Shown: one piece after another, positions 34,554-43,558 of the stretch
Position numbering within the stretch: position 1 is the first letter of the stretch
How the letters are laid out: every line of letters begins with the position of its first letter
Assembly: GCF_900114705.1 (NCBI RefSeq)
Contig: NZ_FOTW01000024.1
Location: 62,001-126,000 of the forward strand
Direction of reading: 5' to 3'
DNA: 64,000 bases
Origin: Rugamonas rubra
GTDB taxonomy: Bacteria; Pseudomonadota; Gammaproteobacteria; Burkholderiales; Burkholderiaceae_D
The notes under the pieces: model-generated
What the model saw: the letters and a program-made list of their open reading frames with translations, nothing else
Database searches by the model: none
What the model was told of the DNA's origin: nothing
Translations under genes and position numbers: made by a program

Positions 34554-34988
34554 TTAGTGCTTGCCGCCGCAGCCGTGGGCCTTGGCCGGCGCCGTCAGCG
34601 TGGTGCCGGGTTCGCGGCCGCTGTCGCCGGCGAAGCCGGAGGCGTGCAGGCGCGCCAGGTAGTCTTGCCACAGCTGGGCCTGCTCGCTGCCCAGCTTGTA
34701 CAGATAGTCCCAGCTGAACAGGCCGGTGTTGTGGCCGTCGCTGAAGGTCGGCTGCACCGCGTAGTTCCCGACCGGGTCGAGGGCGGTGATGCCGACCTCG
34801 CGCTTGCCGACCTGCAGCACCTCCTGGCCCTGGCCGTGGCCGCGCACCTCGGCCGACGGCGAGTACACGCGCAGCAGCTCGAAGGGAATGGCGAAGGAGG
34901 CGCCGTCGTCGAAGCTGACGTCGAGCAGGCGGGACTTGCTGTGCACGGTGAAGCCGGTGGGCAGCGGGCTGTTCTTGGAAATACTCAT
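34554..34988 (-). CDS. DUF971 domain protein
   Basis: 144 aa from the ATG at 34988. A longer frame (to 35075) starts inside the palindromic repeat, where ATGGGGTCAGACCCC gives the false start MGSDP; rejected. The DUF971 (gamma-butyrobetaine hydroxylase N-terminal-like) pattern is present: LLDVSFDDGASFAIPFELLR near 20-40, and VGNYAVQPTFSDGHNTGLF with the SWDYL motif. A His/Cys-containing C-terminal tail (AHGCGGKH) could bind metal. It precedes ubiE on the same strand, a common pairing; its function is unknown. Confidence 0.85.
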   Translation of the reverse strand: MSISKNSPLPTGFTVHSKSRLLDVSFDDGASFAIPFELLRVYSPSAEVRGHGQGQEVLQVGKREVGITALDPVGNYAVQPTFSDGHNTGLFSWDYLYKLGSEQAQLWQDYLARLHASGFAGDSGREPGTTLTAPAKAHGCGGKH

Positions 34989-35060
34989 GGTGGGGATGCG
35001 GGCTTTGGTGGGTGAATTGATGGTGCCGGCGACGGCGAACTCCACCCCAGGCAGGGAACA

Positions 35061-35090
35061 GGGGTCTGACCCCATGTGGGGTCAGACCCC
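35061..35090. repeat. Dispersed palindromic repeat, copy 2
   Basis: GGGGTCTGACCCC (35061-35073), loop ATGT, GGGGTCAGACCCC (35078-35090), in the gap between the HIT-protein gene and the DUF971 gene. Both arms are identical to copy 1. It is 33 bases downstream of the HIT gene stop, a terminator-like position. Confidence 0.85.
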
Positions 35091-35122
35091 GATTTTACCG
35101 GGGTGGCTTGGCTTTCAAACCA

Positions 35123-35569
35123 TTATCCGCCCAAACGCTCGATGATGTCGGCGTGCAGCTGCGGCAGCAGGGCGCGGCGCGCGGCCAGCACCTCGGGCAG
35201 CGAGCTGCGCTGGGCCGTGGCCCAGACCGGATGGGGGAAGTGGGCGTCGTCGAGGAAGCGCGGGATGACGTGCCAGTGCACGTGCGGCGTCATGTTGCCC
35301 AAGCTGGCCAGGTTGACCTTTTGCGGCTGCATGATCTCGCGCACGGCCAGCTCGACCTGCCACACCACGTCCATCACCCAGTGCCGCTCGCGCGGCAGCA
35401 GGTCGCTCATCTCCTTGACGTGGCCGTTCCACACCACGCGGCAAAAACCGGGGTACTCGGCCTCGTCGACGGCGAGCACCGTCAGCTGGCTGTCGCGCCA
35501 GATGACGGCGCCGCCGGCCTGGCCGGCGGCCTGCTCCAGCAACTGGCAGAGATCGCAGGCGGTCGTCAT
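35123..35569 (-). CDS. HIT-family nucleotide-binding protein
   Basis: 148 aa from the ATG at 35569, which overlaps the stop of the upstream oxidoreductase gene (ATGA). The histidine triad is H96-x-H98-x-H100 in HVHWHVIPR. An N-terminal CDLCQLLEQ segment could carry a Cys pair (C5, C8). HIT proteins hydrolyse nucleotide phosphoramidates and related substrates; the biological substrate here is unknown. Coupling to the DUF3683 oxidoreductase suggests shared expression, and the repeat downstream may end the transcript. Confidence 0.88.
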   Translation of the reverse strand: MTTACDLCQLLEQAAGQAGGAVIWRDSQLTVLAVDEAEYPGFCRVVWNGHVKEMSDLLPRERHWVMDVVWQVELAVREIMQPQKVNLASLGNMTPHVHWHVIPRFLDDAHFPHPVWATAQRSSLPEVLAARRALLPQLHADIIERLGG

Positions 35570-38500
35570 ACCAGCACCCGCTCGATGCCGCCGCTGTTGG
35601 CCTTGGCGACGTAGTCGGGCAGCCAGTTCTCGCCCAGCAGGTGCTTGGCGATCTCGATGACGATGTAGTCGGCGGTGGTGCCGGCGTCCTCGCTGTAGCG
35701 CGACACGCCGCCCAGGCAGGCCGGGCAGCTGGTGAGGATCTTCACCTCGCCGGTGAAGCCGTCGGCGCGCAGCTTGTCGGCGCCCTTGATCATCTCCTCC
35801 TCCTTGCGGAAGCGGATCTGCGTCGAGATGTCGGGCCGCGACACGGCCAGTGTGCCGGCGTCGCCGCAGCAGCGGTCGTTCTTCTCGATCTTGACGTTGT
35901 CGATGGTGCTGATCAGCGAGTTGATGGTCTTGCCCGAGTCCTGCAGCTTCATCGGGTTGTGGCAAGGCTCGTGGTACATATAGCGGGTGCCGTTGACGCC
36001 CTCCAGCTTGACGCCCTTCTCCAGCAAATACTCATGGATGTCCATGATGCGGCAGCCGGGGAAGATCTTGTCGAACTCGTAGGTGGCCAGCTGGTCGTAG
36101 CAGGTGCCGCAGGAGACCAGCACGGTCTTGATGTCGAGATAGTTGAGCGTGTTGGCCATGCGGTGGAACAGCACGCGGTTGTCCGTCATCATCTTCTCGG
36201 CCTTGTCGAACTCGCCGTTGCCGCGCTGTGGATAGCCGCAGCACAGGTAGCCCGGCGGCAGCACGGTCTGCACGCCGACCTCCCACAACATCGCCTGGGT
36301 GGCCAGGCCGACCTGCGAGAACAGGCGCTCCGAGCCGCAGCCCGGGAAGTAGAACACCGCCTCGCTGTCGGCCGTGGTGGCGAGCGGATTGCGGATGATC
36401 GGGATGACCTTGTCGTCCTCGATGTCGAGCAGGGCGCGCGCGGTCTTCTTCGGCAGGTTGCCCGGCATCTTCTTGTTGATGAAGTGGATCACCTGCTCGC
36501 GCACCGGCGCCTTGCCGGTGGTCGGCTTGGGCGCCTTGGTCTGCTTCTTGGCGAACTTCTTGAGGATGTCGTGGCCCAGGTTCTGCGCCTTCATGCCCCA
36601 TTCCAACATCACCTTGCGGTAGACGTTGATGGTGGTCGGATCGCTGGCGTTGAGGAAGAACATGGTGGCGGCGGCCATCGGCTTGAAGCTCTTCTTGTCC
36701 ATCTTGCGCAGCAGGTTGCGCATGTTCATCGAGACGTCGCCGAAGTCGATGTTGACCGGGCACGGCGTCACACATTTGTGACAGACCGTGCAGTGGTCGG
36801 CGACGTCCTCGAACTCTTCCCAGTGCTTGATCGAAATGCCGCGCCGGGTCTGCTCCTCGTACAGGAAGGCCTCGATCAGCGACGAGGTCGCCAGGATCTT
36901 GTCGCGCGGCGAGTACAGCAGGTTGGCGCGCGGCACGTGGGTGGCGCAGACCGGTTTGCACTTGCCGCAGCGCAGGCAGTCCTTGACGCTGTCGGCGATG
37001 GCGCCGATGTCGCTCTGTTGCATGATCAGCGACTCGTGGCCCATCAGGCCGAACGACGGCGTGTAGGCGTTGCGCAGGTCGGCGCCCAGGCCCGGCAGGT
37101 TGAGCAGCTTGCCCTTGTTGAAGCGGCCCTCGGGATCGATGCGCTTCTTGTACTCGCGGAACTCGCTGATCTCGTCCTCGGTGAGGAACTCCAGCTTGGT
37201 GATGCCGATGCCGTGCTCGCCGGAAATGACGCCGTTGAGCGAACGGGCCAGCACCATGATGCGGGCGACGGCCTGGTGGGCGTCCTGCAGCATCGCGTAA
37301 TTGTCCGAGTTGACCGGCAGGTTGGTGTGCACGTTGCCGTCGCCGGCGTGCATGTGCAGCGCGACGAAGACGCGGCCGCGCAGCACGCGCTGGTGGATCG
37401 CCGTGGCCTCGTCGAGAATCAGCTTGAAGGCGGCGCCGTTGAAGATCTGCCGCAGCTGGGCGCGGATCTCCTGCTTCCAGGTGATGCGCACGGTGCGGTC
37501 CTGCACCACGTCGAACAGGGTGGCGTCCGGCTGCGTTTCGAGGCGCTGGGCGAACACCGGCAGCAGGCGCTCCAGGCCCAGCTCGGCCAGGCGGGTTTGC
37601 GCCTGCGCCAGCGGCAGGTCCAGCCCGGTCAGCGTGTAGGTCCAGCGCGCCTGCACCTGCTCGAGCAGGGCCAGCGCCTGCTGCTCGCGGTCGCCGAGCA
37701 TCTCGGCGTCGCCGACGCGGTCGTCGGAGACGTCCTCGCTCTTGCCCACCGGCAGGTTGCCGGCGGCGATGAAGTCGTGCAGCGCGGCGGCCAGTTGCAG
37801 CTTGTTCTTGATCGACAGCTCGATGTTGATGCGCTCGATGCCGTCGGTGTACTCGCCCATGCGGTTGAGCGGGATCACCACGTCCTCGTTGATCTTGAAG
37901 GCGTTGGTGTGCTTGGCGATGGCGGCGGTGCGGGCGCGGTCCAGCCAGAACTTCTTGCGCGCCTCGGCGCTGACGGCGACGAAGCCTTCGCCGACGCGGG
38001 TGTTGGCGATGCGCACCACTTCCGAGGCGGCCATGGCCACCGCGTTCTCGTCGTCGCCGACGATGTCGCCGAACAGCGCCATCTTCGGCAGCACGCCGCG
38101 TTTCGACTTGGTCGAGTAGCCGACCGCGCGCAGGTAGCGCTCGTCGAGGTGTTCAAGGCCGGCCAGGCGAATGGTCTTGAACTGCTCGCCCTTGGCCGGC
38201 AGGCCGTCCAGGTAGTCCTTGATCTCGACGATCGAAGGGATGGCGTCGCGCGCCTGGCCGAAGAACTCCAGGCAGACGGTGCGGGCGTGCTTGGGCATCT
38301 TGTGCAGGATCCAGCGGCCGGAGGTGATCAGGCCGTCGCAACCCTCCTTCTGGATGCCGGGCAGGCCGGACAGGAACTTGTCGGTGACGTCCTTGCCCAG
38401 GCCCTCCTTGCGGAACTTGCGGCCCTCGATGACCAGGGTCTCGGTCTTGAACGGCGCGTTCTTCTTGCTGGCGTCGCGGGTGTTCGGATGGGTCCATTCG

Positions 38501-39591
38501 AGCAGGAACTTGGCCACCGGCGCGTCGTGGATCTTCGACAGGTTGTGCTCCAGCCGGGTCACCTCGAGCCAGTCGCCGTTCGGGTCGACCATGCGCCAGG
38601 AGGCCAGGTTGTCCAGCGCGGTGCCCCACAGCACGGCCTTCTTGCCGCCCGCGTTCATGGCGATGTTGCCGCCGATGCAGGAGGCGTGCGCCGAGGTCGG
38701 GTCGACGGCGAAGACGAAGCCGGCCTTCTCGGCCGCCTCGGACACCTTGTTGGTGATCACGCCGGCGCCCGAGTAAATGGTGGCGTATTCGTGGTCCAGG
38801 CCGGGCAGCACGCGCATCTCGACCTGGCCCAGGTCGATCAGCTTCTCGGTGTTGATGACGGCCGACAGCGGCGTCAACGGCACGGCGCCGCCGGTGTAGC
38901 CGGTGCCGCCGCCGCGCGGGATGATGGTCAGCCCCAGCTCGATGCAGCCCTTGACCAGGCCGGCCATCTCGTCCTCGCTGTCCGGCGTCAACACCACGAA
39001 CGGATACTCGACGCGCCAGTCGGTGGCGTCGGTGACGTGCGAGACGCGGGTCATGCCGTCGAAGCGGATGTTGTGTTTTTCGGTGTAGCGGCTGAGGATC
39101 TTGGTGGTGCGCTTGCGCAGGTCCCAGGTGGCGCGGAACTCGTCGCCGAAGTCGGCCACGGCCTTGCTGGCCGCCTTCAACAACTGCTCGACGTTGGCGC
39201 TGCGCTGGCGCGCCTGCTCGGCGTCGGCGCCCTCGCCGACGGCGTCGACCGACAGGCGGCGCTTGTCGACCTCGGCCAGGCGGTGGTGCAGCGCGTCGAT
39301 CAACTCCTGGCGCCGCTTGGGGTTGTCCAGCATATCGTCCTGCAGGTAGGGATTGCGCCGCACCACCCAGATGTCGCCCAGCACCTCGTACAGCATGCGC
39401 GCCGAACGGCCGGTCTGGCGCGAGCCGCGCAGGGCGTCGAGCAGACTCCAAGAGTCCTCCCCCAACAGACGGATGACGATTTCGCGATCGGAAAACGACG
39501 TGTAGTTGTAGGGGATTTCGCGCAGACGGGTCGGCGCGGGACCGTGGGGCGTTTCCGCCAGCAATGCTTGGATTTGTGCGGGGGCGTTCAT
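35566..39591 (-). CDS. DUF3683 giant FAD/Fe-S oxidoreductase (D-lactate-dehydrogenase-like)
   Basis: 1341 aa, one continuous frame. In order: an N-terminal DUF3683 region (about 1-150); a PCMH-type FAD-binding domain (VLTPDSEDEMAGL and IIPRGGGTGYTGGAVPL, about 200-240); a FAD-linked oxidase C-terminal domain; a ferredoxin segment with CLRCGKCKPVC (about 872) and CTVCHKCVTPCP (about 935); and a CCG-type Fe-S part with FPGCGSE, LCCGYPQ, SCGTC, EPCHNP, RCCGDAG and SCPACLGG (about 1085-1295). This resembles D-lactate or 2-hydroxyacid dehydrogenase fused to its Fe-S partner. The substrate is unknown. Length is usual for the betaproteobacterial group. Confidence 0.9.
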   Translation of the reverse strand: MNAPAQIQALLAETPHGPAPTRLREIPYNYTSFSDREIVIRLLGEDSWSLLDALRGSRQTGRSARMLYEVLGDIWVVRRNPYLQDDMLDNPKRRQELIDALHHRLAEVDKRRLSVDAVGEGADAEQARQRSANVEQLLKAASKAVADFGDEFRATWDLRKRTTKILSRYTEKHNIRFDGMTRVSHVTDATDWRVEYPFVVLTPDSEDEMAGLVKGCIELGLTIIPRGGGTGYTGGAVPLTPLSAVINTEKLIDLGQVEMRVLPGLDHEYATIYSGAGVITNKVSEAAEKAGFVFAVDPTSAHASCIGGNIAMNAGGKKAVLWGTALDNLASWRMVDPNGDWLEVTRLEHNLSKIHDAPVAKFLLEWTHPNTRDASKKNAPFKTETLVIEGRKFRKEGLGKDVTDKFLSGLPGIQKEGCDGLITSGRWILHKMPKHARTVCLEFFGQARDAIPSIVEIKDYLDGLPAKGEQFKTIRLAGLEHLDERYLRAVGYSTKSKRGVLPKMALFGDIVGDDENAVAMAASEVVRIANTRVGEGFVAVSAEARKKFWLDRARTAAIAKHTNAFKINEDVVIPLNRMGEYTDGIERINIELSIKNKLQLAAALHDFIAAGNLPVGKSEDVSDDRVGDAEMLGDREQQALALLEQVQARWTYTLTGLDLPLAQAQTRLAELGLERLLPVFAQRLETQPDATLFDVVQDRTVRITWKQEIRAQLRQIFNGAAFKLILDEATAIHQRVLRGRVFVALHMHAGDGNVHTNLPVNSDNYAMLQDAHQAVARIMVLARSLNGVISGEHGIGITKLEFLTEDEISEFREYKKRIDPEGRFNKGKLLNLPGLGADLRNAYTPSFGLMGHESLIMQQSDIGAIADSVKDCLRCGKCKPVCATHVPRANLLYSPRDKILATSSLIEAFLYEEQTRRGISIKHWEEFEDVADHCTVCHKCVTPCPVNIDFGDVSMNMRNLLRKMDKKSFKPMAAATMFFLNASDPTTINVYRKVMLEWGMKAQNLGHDILKKFAKKQTKAPKPTTGKAPVREQVIHFINKKMPGNLPKKTARALLDIEDDKVIPIIRNPLATTADSEAVFYFPGCGSERLFSQVGLATQAMLWEVGVQTVLPPGYLCCGYPQRGNGEFDKAEKMMTDNRVLFHRMANTLNYLDIKTVLVSCGTCYDQLATYEFDKIFPGCRIMDIHEYLLEKGVKLEGVNGTRYMYHEPCHNPMKLQDSGKTINSLISTIDNVKIEKNDRCCGDAGTLAVSRPDISTQIRFRKEEEMIKGADKLRADGFTGEVKILTSCPACLGGVSRYSEDAGTTADYIVIEIAKHLLGENWLPDYVAKANSGGIERVLV

Positions 39592-39667
39592 GTGAGATTG
39601 GACTTGTGGACTGGACCCTAAAGGGCCATTCTAGCTTATTGCGCCGCACCATGCGGGAACACCCTTA

Positions 39668-39692
39668 GCCGGCCTAAGGACTCTAGGCCGGC
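39668..39692 (-). terminator. Hairpin downstream of yqaA
   Basis: GCCGGCCTA (39668-39676) pairs with TAGGCCGGC (39684-39692) over a 7-base loop, a perfect 9-bp stem. It lies between the YqaA-family stop (39815) and the DUF3683 start, both minus strand. There is no strong T-tract, so it is a weak or factor-assisted terminator at best. Confidence 0.45.
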
Positions 39693-39814
39693 CATCGCGC
39701 CGAAATAAATTTGCCAAATTCGCGTTTCGTTGGCATATGCAGCCAAAAGCAATCATTCAAAGTGAATAATATTAATGGATTTGGCGATATATCGGAACGT
39801 CGTATGCAGGCCCA

Positions 39815-40306
39815 TCATCCCAGCAAATGGCCGATCCGCTGCCACACGCCGTCCGGCACGTACAACAGCAGGGTGGTCATGGTTATGTAGCGCAACAGTT
39901 TGCCGCAGGCCATGTACAGCACGCTGGGCCAGAACGGCAGCTTGAGCCAGCCGGCCAGGGTGCACAGCGGATCGCCGATGCCGGGCAGCCAGGCCAGCAG
40001 CATGGTCTTGGCGCCGTAGCGGGCCAGCCAGGAAAACCAGCGGCTCTCGCGCTCGCGCGCGAAGGCCTGCTTGGCGCGGTAACCCATCCAATAGTCGACC
40101 ACGCCGCCCAGGGTGTTGCCCAGGGTGGCGACGCCGATCACCGGCCAGAACAGCGCGGCGTTGGCCTTGACGACGGCGAACACGGCCGGCTCGGAGCCCA
40201 GCGGCAACAGGGTGGCGGAGATGAAGCTGATGAGGAAGACCGACGTCAGCCCCACCTCCGGCGCCGCCAGCAGGTGCAGCAGCCAGGCTATTGCGGATTC
40301 GATCAT
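39815..40306 (-). CDS. YqaA family membrane protein (DedA/SNARE-associated type)
   Basis: 163 aa inner-membrane protein with four or five hydrophobic segments. The pattern LTSVFLISFISATLLPLGSE near residues 20-39 and WLPGIGDPLCTLAGWLKL near 106-123 are the conserved re-entrant-loop features of the YqaA/DedA-like family. DedA homologues support lipid scrambling or membrane homeostasis; the role of YqaA is not established. Divergent from ilvA, with which it shares a promoter region. Confidence 0.85.
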   Translation of the reverse strand: MIESAIAWLLHLLAAPEVGLTSVFLISFISATLLPLGSEPAVFAVVKANAALFWPVIGVATLGNTLGGVVDYWMGYRAKQAFARERESRWFSWLARYGAKTMLLAWLPGIGDPLCTLAGWLKLPFWPSVLYMACGKLLRYITMTTLLLYVPDGVWQRIGHLLG

Positions 40307-40313
40307 CGGTTTT

Positions 40314-40343
40314 TTGTGTAGGGCGAAAGGTGTCCATTATAAT
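40314..40343 (+). promoter_or_regulatory. Probable ilvA promoter
   Basis: TATAAT at 40338-40343 with a weak -35 (TTGTGT, 40314-40319) at 18 bp spacing. ATTATAAT is itself a palindrome and could serve the divergent yqaA gene as well. It implies a 5' leader of about 170 bases before ilvA. Confidence 0.45.
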
Positions 40344-40448
40344 CAGACACACCCGTCGAGCGCACTCCGCACGTTCGACCTGTTCGGCCGCGCGCCCACC
40401 GGCGCCCGTCCAGCGCCTGCCGCCCCCGGTCACCAGCCGGTTAGAAGC

Positions 40449-40523
40449 ATGTCTTCGCATCGCAAGTACCAGAAGTTGCACGTACCGCATCTGGCCCAGA
40501 ACCACACTGTTTGCAGACCATGA
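40449..40523 (+). CDS. Possible small upstream ORF overlapping the ilvA start
   Basis: A 24-codon frame beginning MSSHRKYQK and ending in TGA, which overlaps the ilvA ATG (ATGA). ilvA itself has no recognisable ribosome-binding site in the bases before its ATG, so coupled translation from this small ORF would explain its initiation. The peptide contains no run of Ile, Leu or Val, so it does not look like a classical branched-chain attenuator. Support is only the overlap and the missing ribosome site. Confidence 0.3.
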   Translation: MSSHRKYQKLHVPHLAQNHTVCRP

Positions 40524-42055
40524 CTATCGACTATCTGAAGAAAATCCTGACCGCGCGCGTCTACGACGTCGCCACTGAGACCCCGCTGGAACTCGCGCCG
40601 ACCCTGTCGCAGCGCTACGAGAACCGAATTTATTTCAAGCGCGAGGACATGCAGAGCGTGTTCAGCTTCAAGATTCGTGGCGCCTACAACAAGATGGCCC
40701 ACCTCAGCGAGGCGCAGCGCAAGCGCGGCGTCATTTGCGCCTCGGCCGGCAACCACGCCCAGGGCGTGGCGCTGTCGGCGGCCAAGTTGGGCTGCCGCGC
40801 GCTGATCGTCATGCCGACCACCACGCCGCAGGTGAAGATCGACGCGGTCAAGGCGCGCGGCGGCGCCGACGTCGAGGTGGTGCTGCACGGCGAGTCCTAC
40901 ACCGACGCCTACAACCACGCGCTGACCCTGGAGAAGGAACAGAAGCTGACCTTCGTCCACCCCTTCGACGACCCCGACGTGATCGCCGGCCAGGGCACCA
41001 TCGGCATGGAGATCCTGCGCCAGCACGCCGGGCCGATCCACGCCATCTTCGTCGCCATCGGCGGCGGCGGCCTGATCTCCGGCGTGGCCGCCTACGTCAA
41101 GCAGATCCGCCCCGACATCAAGATCATCGGCGTGCAGACGCTCGACTCCGACGCCATGGCGCGCAGCGTCAAGGCCGGCGAGCGGGTCACCCTGGCCGAC
41201 GTCGGCCTGTTCTCCGACGGCACGGCGGTGCGCCTGGTCGGCGAGGAGACCTTCCGCCTGACCCAGCAATACGTGGACGACATCATCATCGTCGACACCG
41301 ACGCCATCTGCGCCGCCATCAAGGACGTCTTCACCGACACCCGCTCCATCCTCGAGCCGGCCGGCGCGCTGGCCATCGCCGGCGCCAAGGCCTACATCGA
41401 GCGCGCCGCCTTGACCAAGAACCCGATCCAGCACGAGACCTTGATCACCATCGCCTGCGGCGCCAACATGAACTTCGACCGCCTGCGCTTCGTCGCCGAG
41501 CGGGCCGAGCTGGGCGAGTCGCGCGAGGCGGTGTTCGCCGTCACCCTGCCCGAGCAGCGCGGCAGCTTCAAGCGCTTCTGCTCGCTGGTGGGGCCGCGCA
41601 ACGTGACCGAGTTCAACTACCGCATCAGCGACCAGGACCAGGCCCACGTCTTCGTCGGCATCCAGATCGCCGACCGCCACGAGTCCGGCGCGCTGGCCCG
41701 CCGCTTCGAGGAGAACGGCTTCAAGACGCTGGACCTGACCCACGACGAGCTGGCCAAGGCGCACATCCGCCACCTGGTCGGCGGCAAGAGCAGCCTGGCG
41801 CAGGACGAGCTGCTGTACCGCTTCGAGTTCCCCGAGCGGCCGGGCGCGCTGATGCGCTTCCTCGACAGCATGGCGCCGAACTGGAACATCTCGCTGTGCC
41901 ACTACCGCAGCCAGGGCGGCGACGTCGGCCGCATCCTGATCGGCCTGCAGGTGCCGCCCGACGAGATGGACGCCTTCGCCCGCTTCCTCACCACCCTGGG
42001 CTACCGCTACTGGGACGAGACGGCCAACCCGGTCTACAAGCTGTTCCTCGGCTGA
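40520..42055 (+). CDS. ilvA: Threonine ammonia-lyase (biosynthetic, IlvA)
   Basis: 511 aa from the ATG at 40520; a TTG three codons earlier is possible. PLP enzyme converting threonine to 2-oxobutanoate, the first step of isoleucine synthesis. The PLP Lys is K51 in SFKIRGAYNKM, and the phosphate-binding glycine loop is IGGGGLISG (about 178-186). The C-terminal half holds two ACT-like regulatory domains (FAVTLPEQRGSFKRF and YRFEFPERPGALMRF), which marks the allosteric biosynthetic type inhibited by isoleucine. It has its own promoter and a possible coupled leader ORF. Confidence 0.96.
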   Translation: MTIDYLKKILTARVYDVATETPLELAPTLSQRYENRIYFKREDMQSVFSFKIRGAYNKMAHLSEAQRKRGVICASAGNHAQGVALSAAKLGCRALIVMPTTTPQVKIDAVKARGGADVEVVLHGESYTDAYNHALTLEKEQKLTFVHPFDDPDVIAGQGTIGMEILRQHAGPIHAIFVAIGGGGLISGVAAYVKQIRPDIKIIGVQTLDSDAMARSVKAGERVTLADVGLFSDGTAVRLVGEETFRLTQQYVDDIIIVDTDAICAAIKDVFTDTRSILEPAGALAIAGAKAYIERAALTKNPIQHETLITIACGANMNFDRLRFVAERAELGESREAVFAVTLPEQRGSFKRFCSLVGPRNVTEFNYRISDQDQAHVFVGIQIADRHESGALARRFEENGFKTLDLTHDELAKAHIRHLVGGKSSLAQDELLYRFEFPERPGALMRFLDSMAPNWNISLCHYRSQGGDVGRILIGLQVPPDEMDAFARFLTTLGYRYWDETANPVYKLFLG

Positions 42056-42181
42056 GCGGAGCCGAGCGCCGCCGGCACCGCCCCCGGCGCGGCGGCGCCG
42101 GCGGACGTCGGCGCGCGCGCGGCGGCCAGTTGCGCTACCATGCCGCCTTGTCCGAACTCATTCATCCCCCATCCCGCCATC

Positions 42182-43015
42182 ATGACCAACACTGTCGACC
42201 TGTCGCCGCTAGGCAAAACCTCCGCATACCGCACCGATTACGCGCCGGAGCTGCTGTTCCCCATCCCGCGCCAGGGCAAGCGCGACGAGCTGGGCCTGAG
42301 CGGCACCCTGCCCTTCTTCGGCGTCGACATCTGGAACGCCTACGAGATCTCCTGGTTGAACGGGCGCGGCAAGCCGCAGGTGGCGATCGCCCGCATCACC
42401 GTGCCGGCCGACTCGCCCAACATCGTCGAGTCGAAGTCCTTCAAGCTGTACCTGAACTCCTTCAACCAGACCCGGCTCGACAGCGCCGAGGCGCTCAAGG
42501 CGCTGCTGCAAAAGGACTTGTCGCAGGGCTTCGGCGCCGCCGTGCACATCGCGCTCAGCCTGCCGGAGGAGTTCGAGCGGCTGAAAATGGGCGAGCTCGA
42601 CGGCCTGCTGCTGGACCGCCTCGACATCGAAGTCGAGCACTACCACCCGGCGCCCGAACTGCTCAAGGCCAACTTCGACAACGGCCCGGTGGAGGAGAAG
42701 CTGGTGTCGCACCTGCTCAAGTCGAACTGCCTGGTGACCGGCCAGCCCGACTGGGCCAGCGTGCAGATCCACTACTACGGCCCGCAGATCGAGCAGGAAA
42801 GCCTGCTGCGCTACCTGATCGGTTTCCGCGAGCACAACGAGTTCCACGAGCAGTGCGTCGAGCGCATCTTCACCGACATCCTGCGCCAGTGCGCGCCGCA
42901 GCAGCTGGCGGTGTACGCCCGCTACACCCGGCGCGGCGGGCTCGACATCAACCCCTGGCGCAGCAACTTCAGCACGGCCACCCCGCCGCCCAACCTGCGC
43001 GGCGCGCGCCAATAG
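42182..43015 (+). CDS. queF: QueF, NADPH-dependent 7-cyano-7-deazaguanine reductase
   Basis: 277 aa from the ATG at 42182; a longer frame to 42140 lacks support. This is the long two-domain (YqcD-type) form. The QueF motif ESKSFK is at 83-88, the catalytic nucleophile is Cys183 in SNCLVTGQPDW, and Asp190 is the likely acid. It reduces preQ0 to preQ1 in queuosine tRNA modification. It follows ilvA by 126 bases without an obvious terminator. No preQ1 riboswitch was recognised in the gap. Confidence 0.95.
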   Translation: MTNTVDLSPLGKTSAYRTDYAPELLFPIPRQGKRDELGLSGTLPFFGVDIWNAYEISWLNGRGKPQVAIARITVPADSPNIVESKSFKLYLNSFNQTRLDSAEALKALLQKDLSQGFGAAVHIALSLPEEFERLKMGELDGLLLDRLDIEVEHYHPAPELLKANFDNGPVEEKLVSHLLKSNCLVTGQPDWASVQIHYYGPQIEQESLLRYLIGFREHNEFHEQCVERIFTDILRQCAPQQLAVYARYTRRGGLDINPWRSNFSTATPPPNLRGARQ

Positions 43016-43558
43016 GCGCGCATGGCTGCGAATGCGCCGCAACCGGGTCGCAAACGCGCCGCCAACGCGCCCTGAACAGGCGGCAAGCCGGCCGGTTCTA
43101 CGCCGATTCCGGCGCCGCCGCCTTGCGCCGGATCAAGCCGACGGTGCGTGTGGTTGATCTGGCTACAAGCCCGCGCTTGGAAATACATTTTCCAATCGGA
43201 CAACACCACTTGAGCGTATGATGGTTGATGCGGCCACCTGGTGCCCAGCCCCCGCCCGGGGACCGCGAACCGGCGCCGGCCGGGCCGCGCTGCGGCACAG
43301 TCGGCAAAAACCGGGAAAAAATCGGCCAATATGGCGGCTGGATGCGAATAACCCGGTGTTTTTCCAATTTAGTGTCCGGAAATAGCGAATCGTCGCCATA
43401 ATGCGTTTATTGCAATAATTCAGGCCGCCCCGGGCGCCCCATGGCGCGGCGTGGCGGGACGGCGGGCAACAGCGATTTCATGTTACAGGCTGCGCAAAGA
43501 AGCCTATAATTCTGCTCGCATGCCACCTTTTGTGCGTCGCACCATTTTATGTCGCGTT
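43016..43558. other. Gene-free region between queF and ptsN, with ptsN promoter
   Basis: About 540 bases. The left part is GC-rich with only shadow frames; the right part (43300-43440) is AT-richer. A sigma-70 promoter for ptsN is listed separately at 43482-43510. I see no RNA gene, repeat or conserved small ORF in the remainder. Confidence 0.5.
43482..43510 (+). promoter_or_regulatory. Probable ptsN promoter (sigma-70)
   Basis: GTTACA (43482-43487) and TATAAT (43505-43510) with 17 bp spacing: a perfect -10 box and a 4-of-6 match at -35. Transcription would begin near 43517, which makes the in-frame ATG at 43520 effectively leaderless and supports the downstream ATG at 43559 as the ptsN start. 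Confidence 0.6.

Noticed and set aside
34554..35075. Longer start for the DUF971 gene beginning MGSDP
   Set aside because: The extra start codon comes from the palindromic repeat (ATGGGGTCAGACCCC) and the added residues are not part of the DUF971 domain.
35641..39621. 1326-codon open frame on the plus strand opposite the DUF3683 gene
   Set aside because: Antisense shadow of a GC-rich gene; the translation is Val/Leu/Ala/Gly/Asp-rich without domains, while the minus frame has clear FAD and Fe-S motifs.
42056..42181. preQ1 riboswitch before queF
   Set aside because: No preQ1-type pseudoknot or conserved C-rich loop could be recognised in the 126-base gap.
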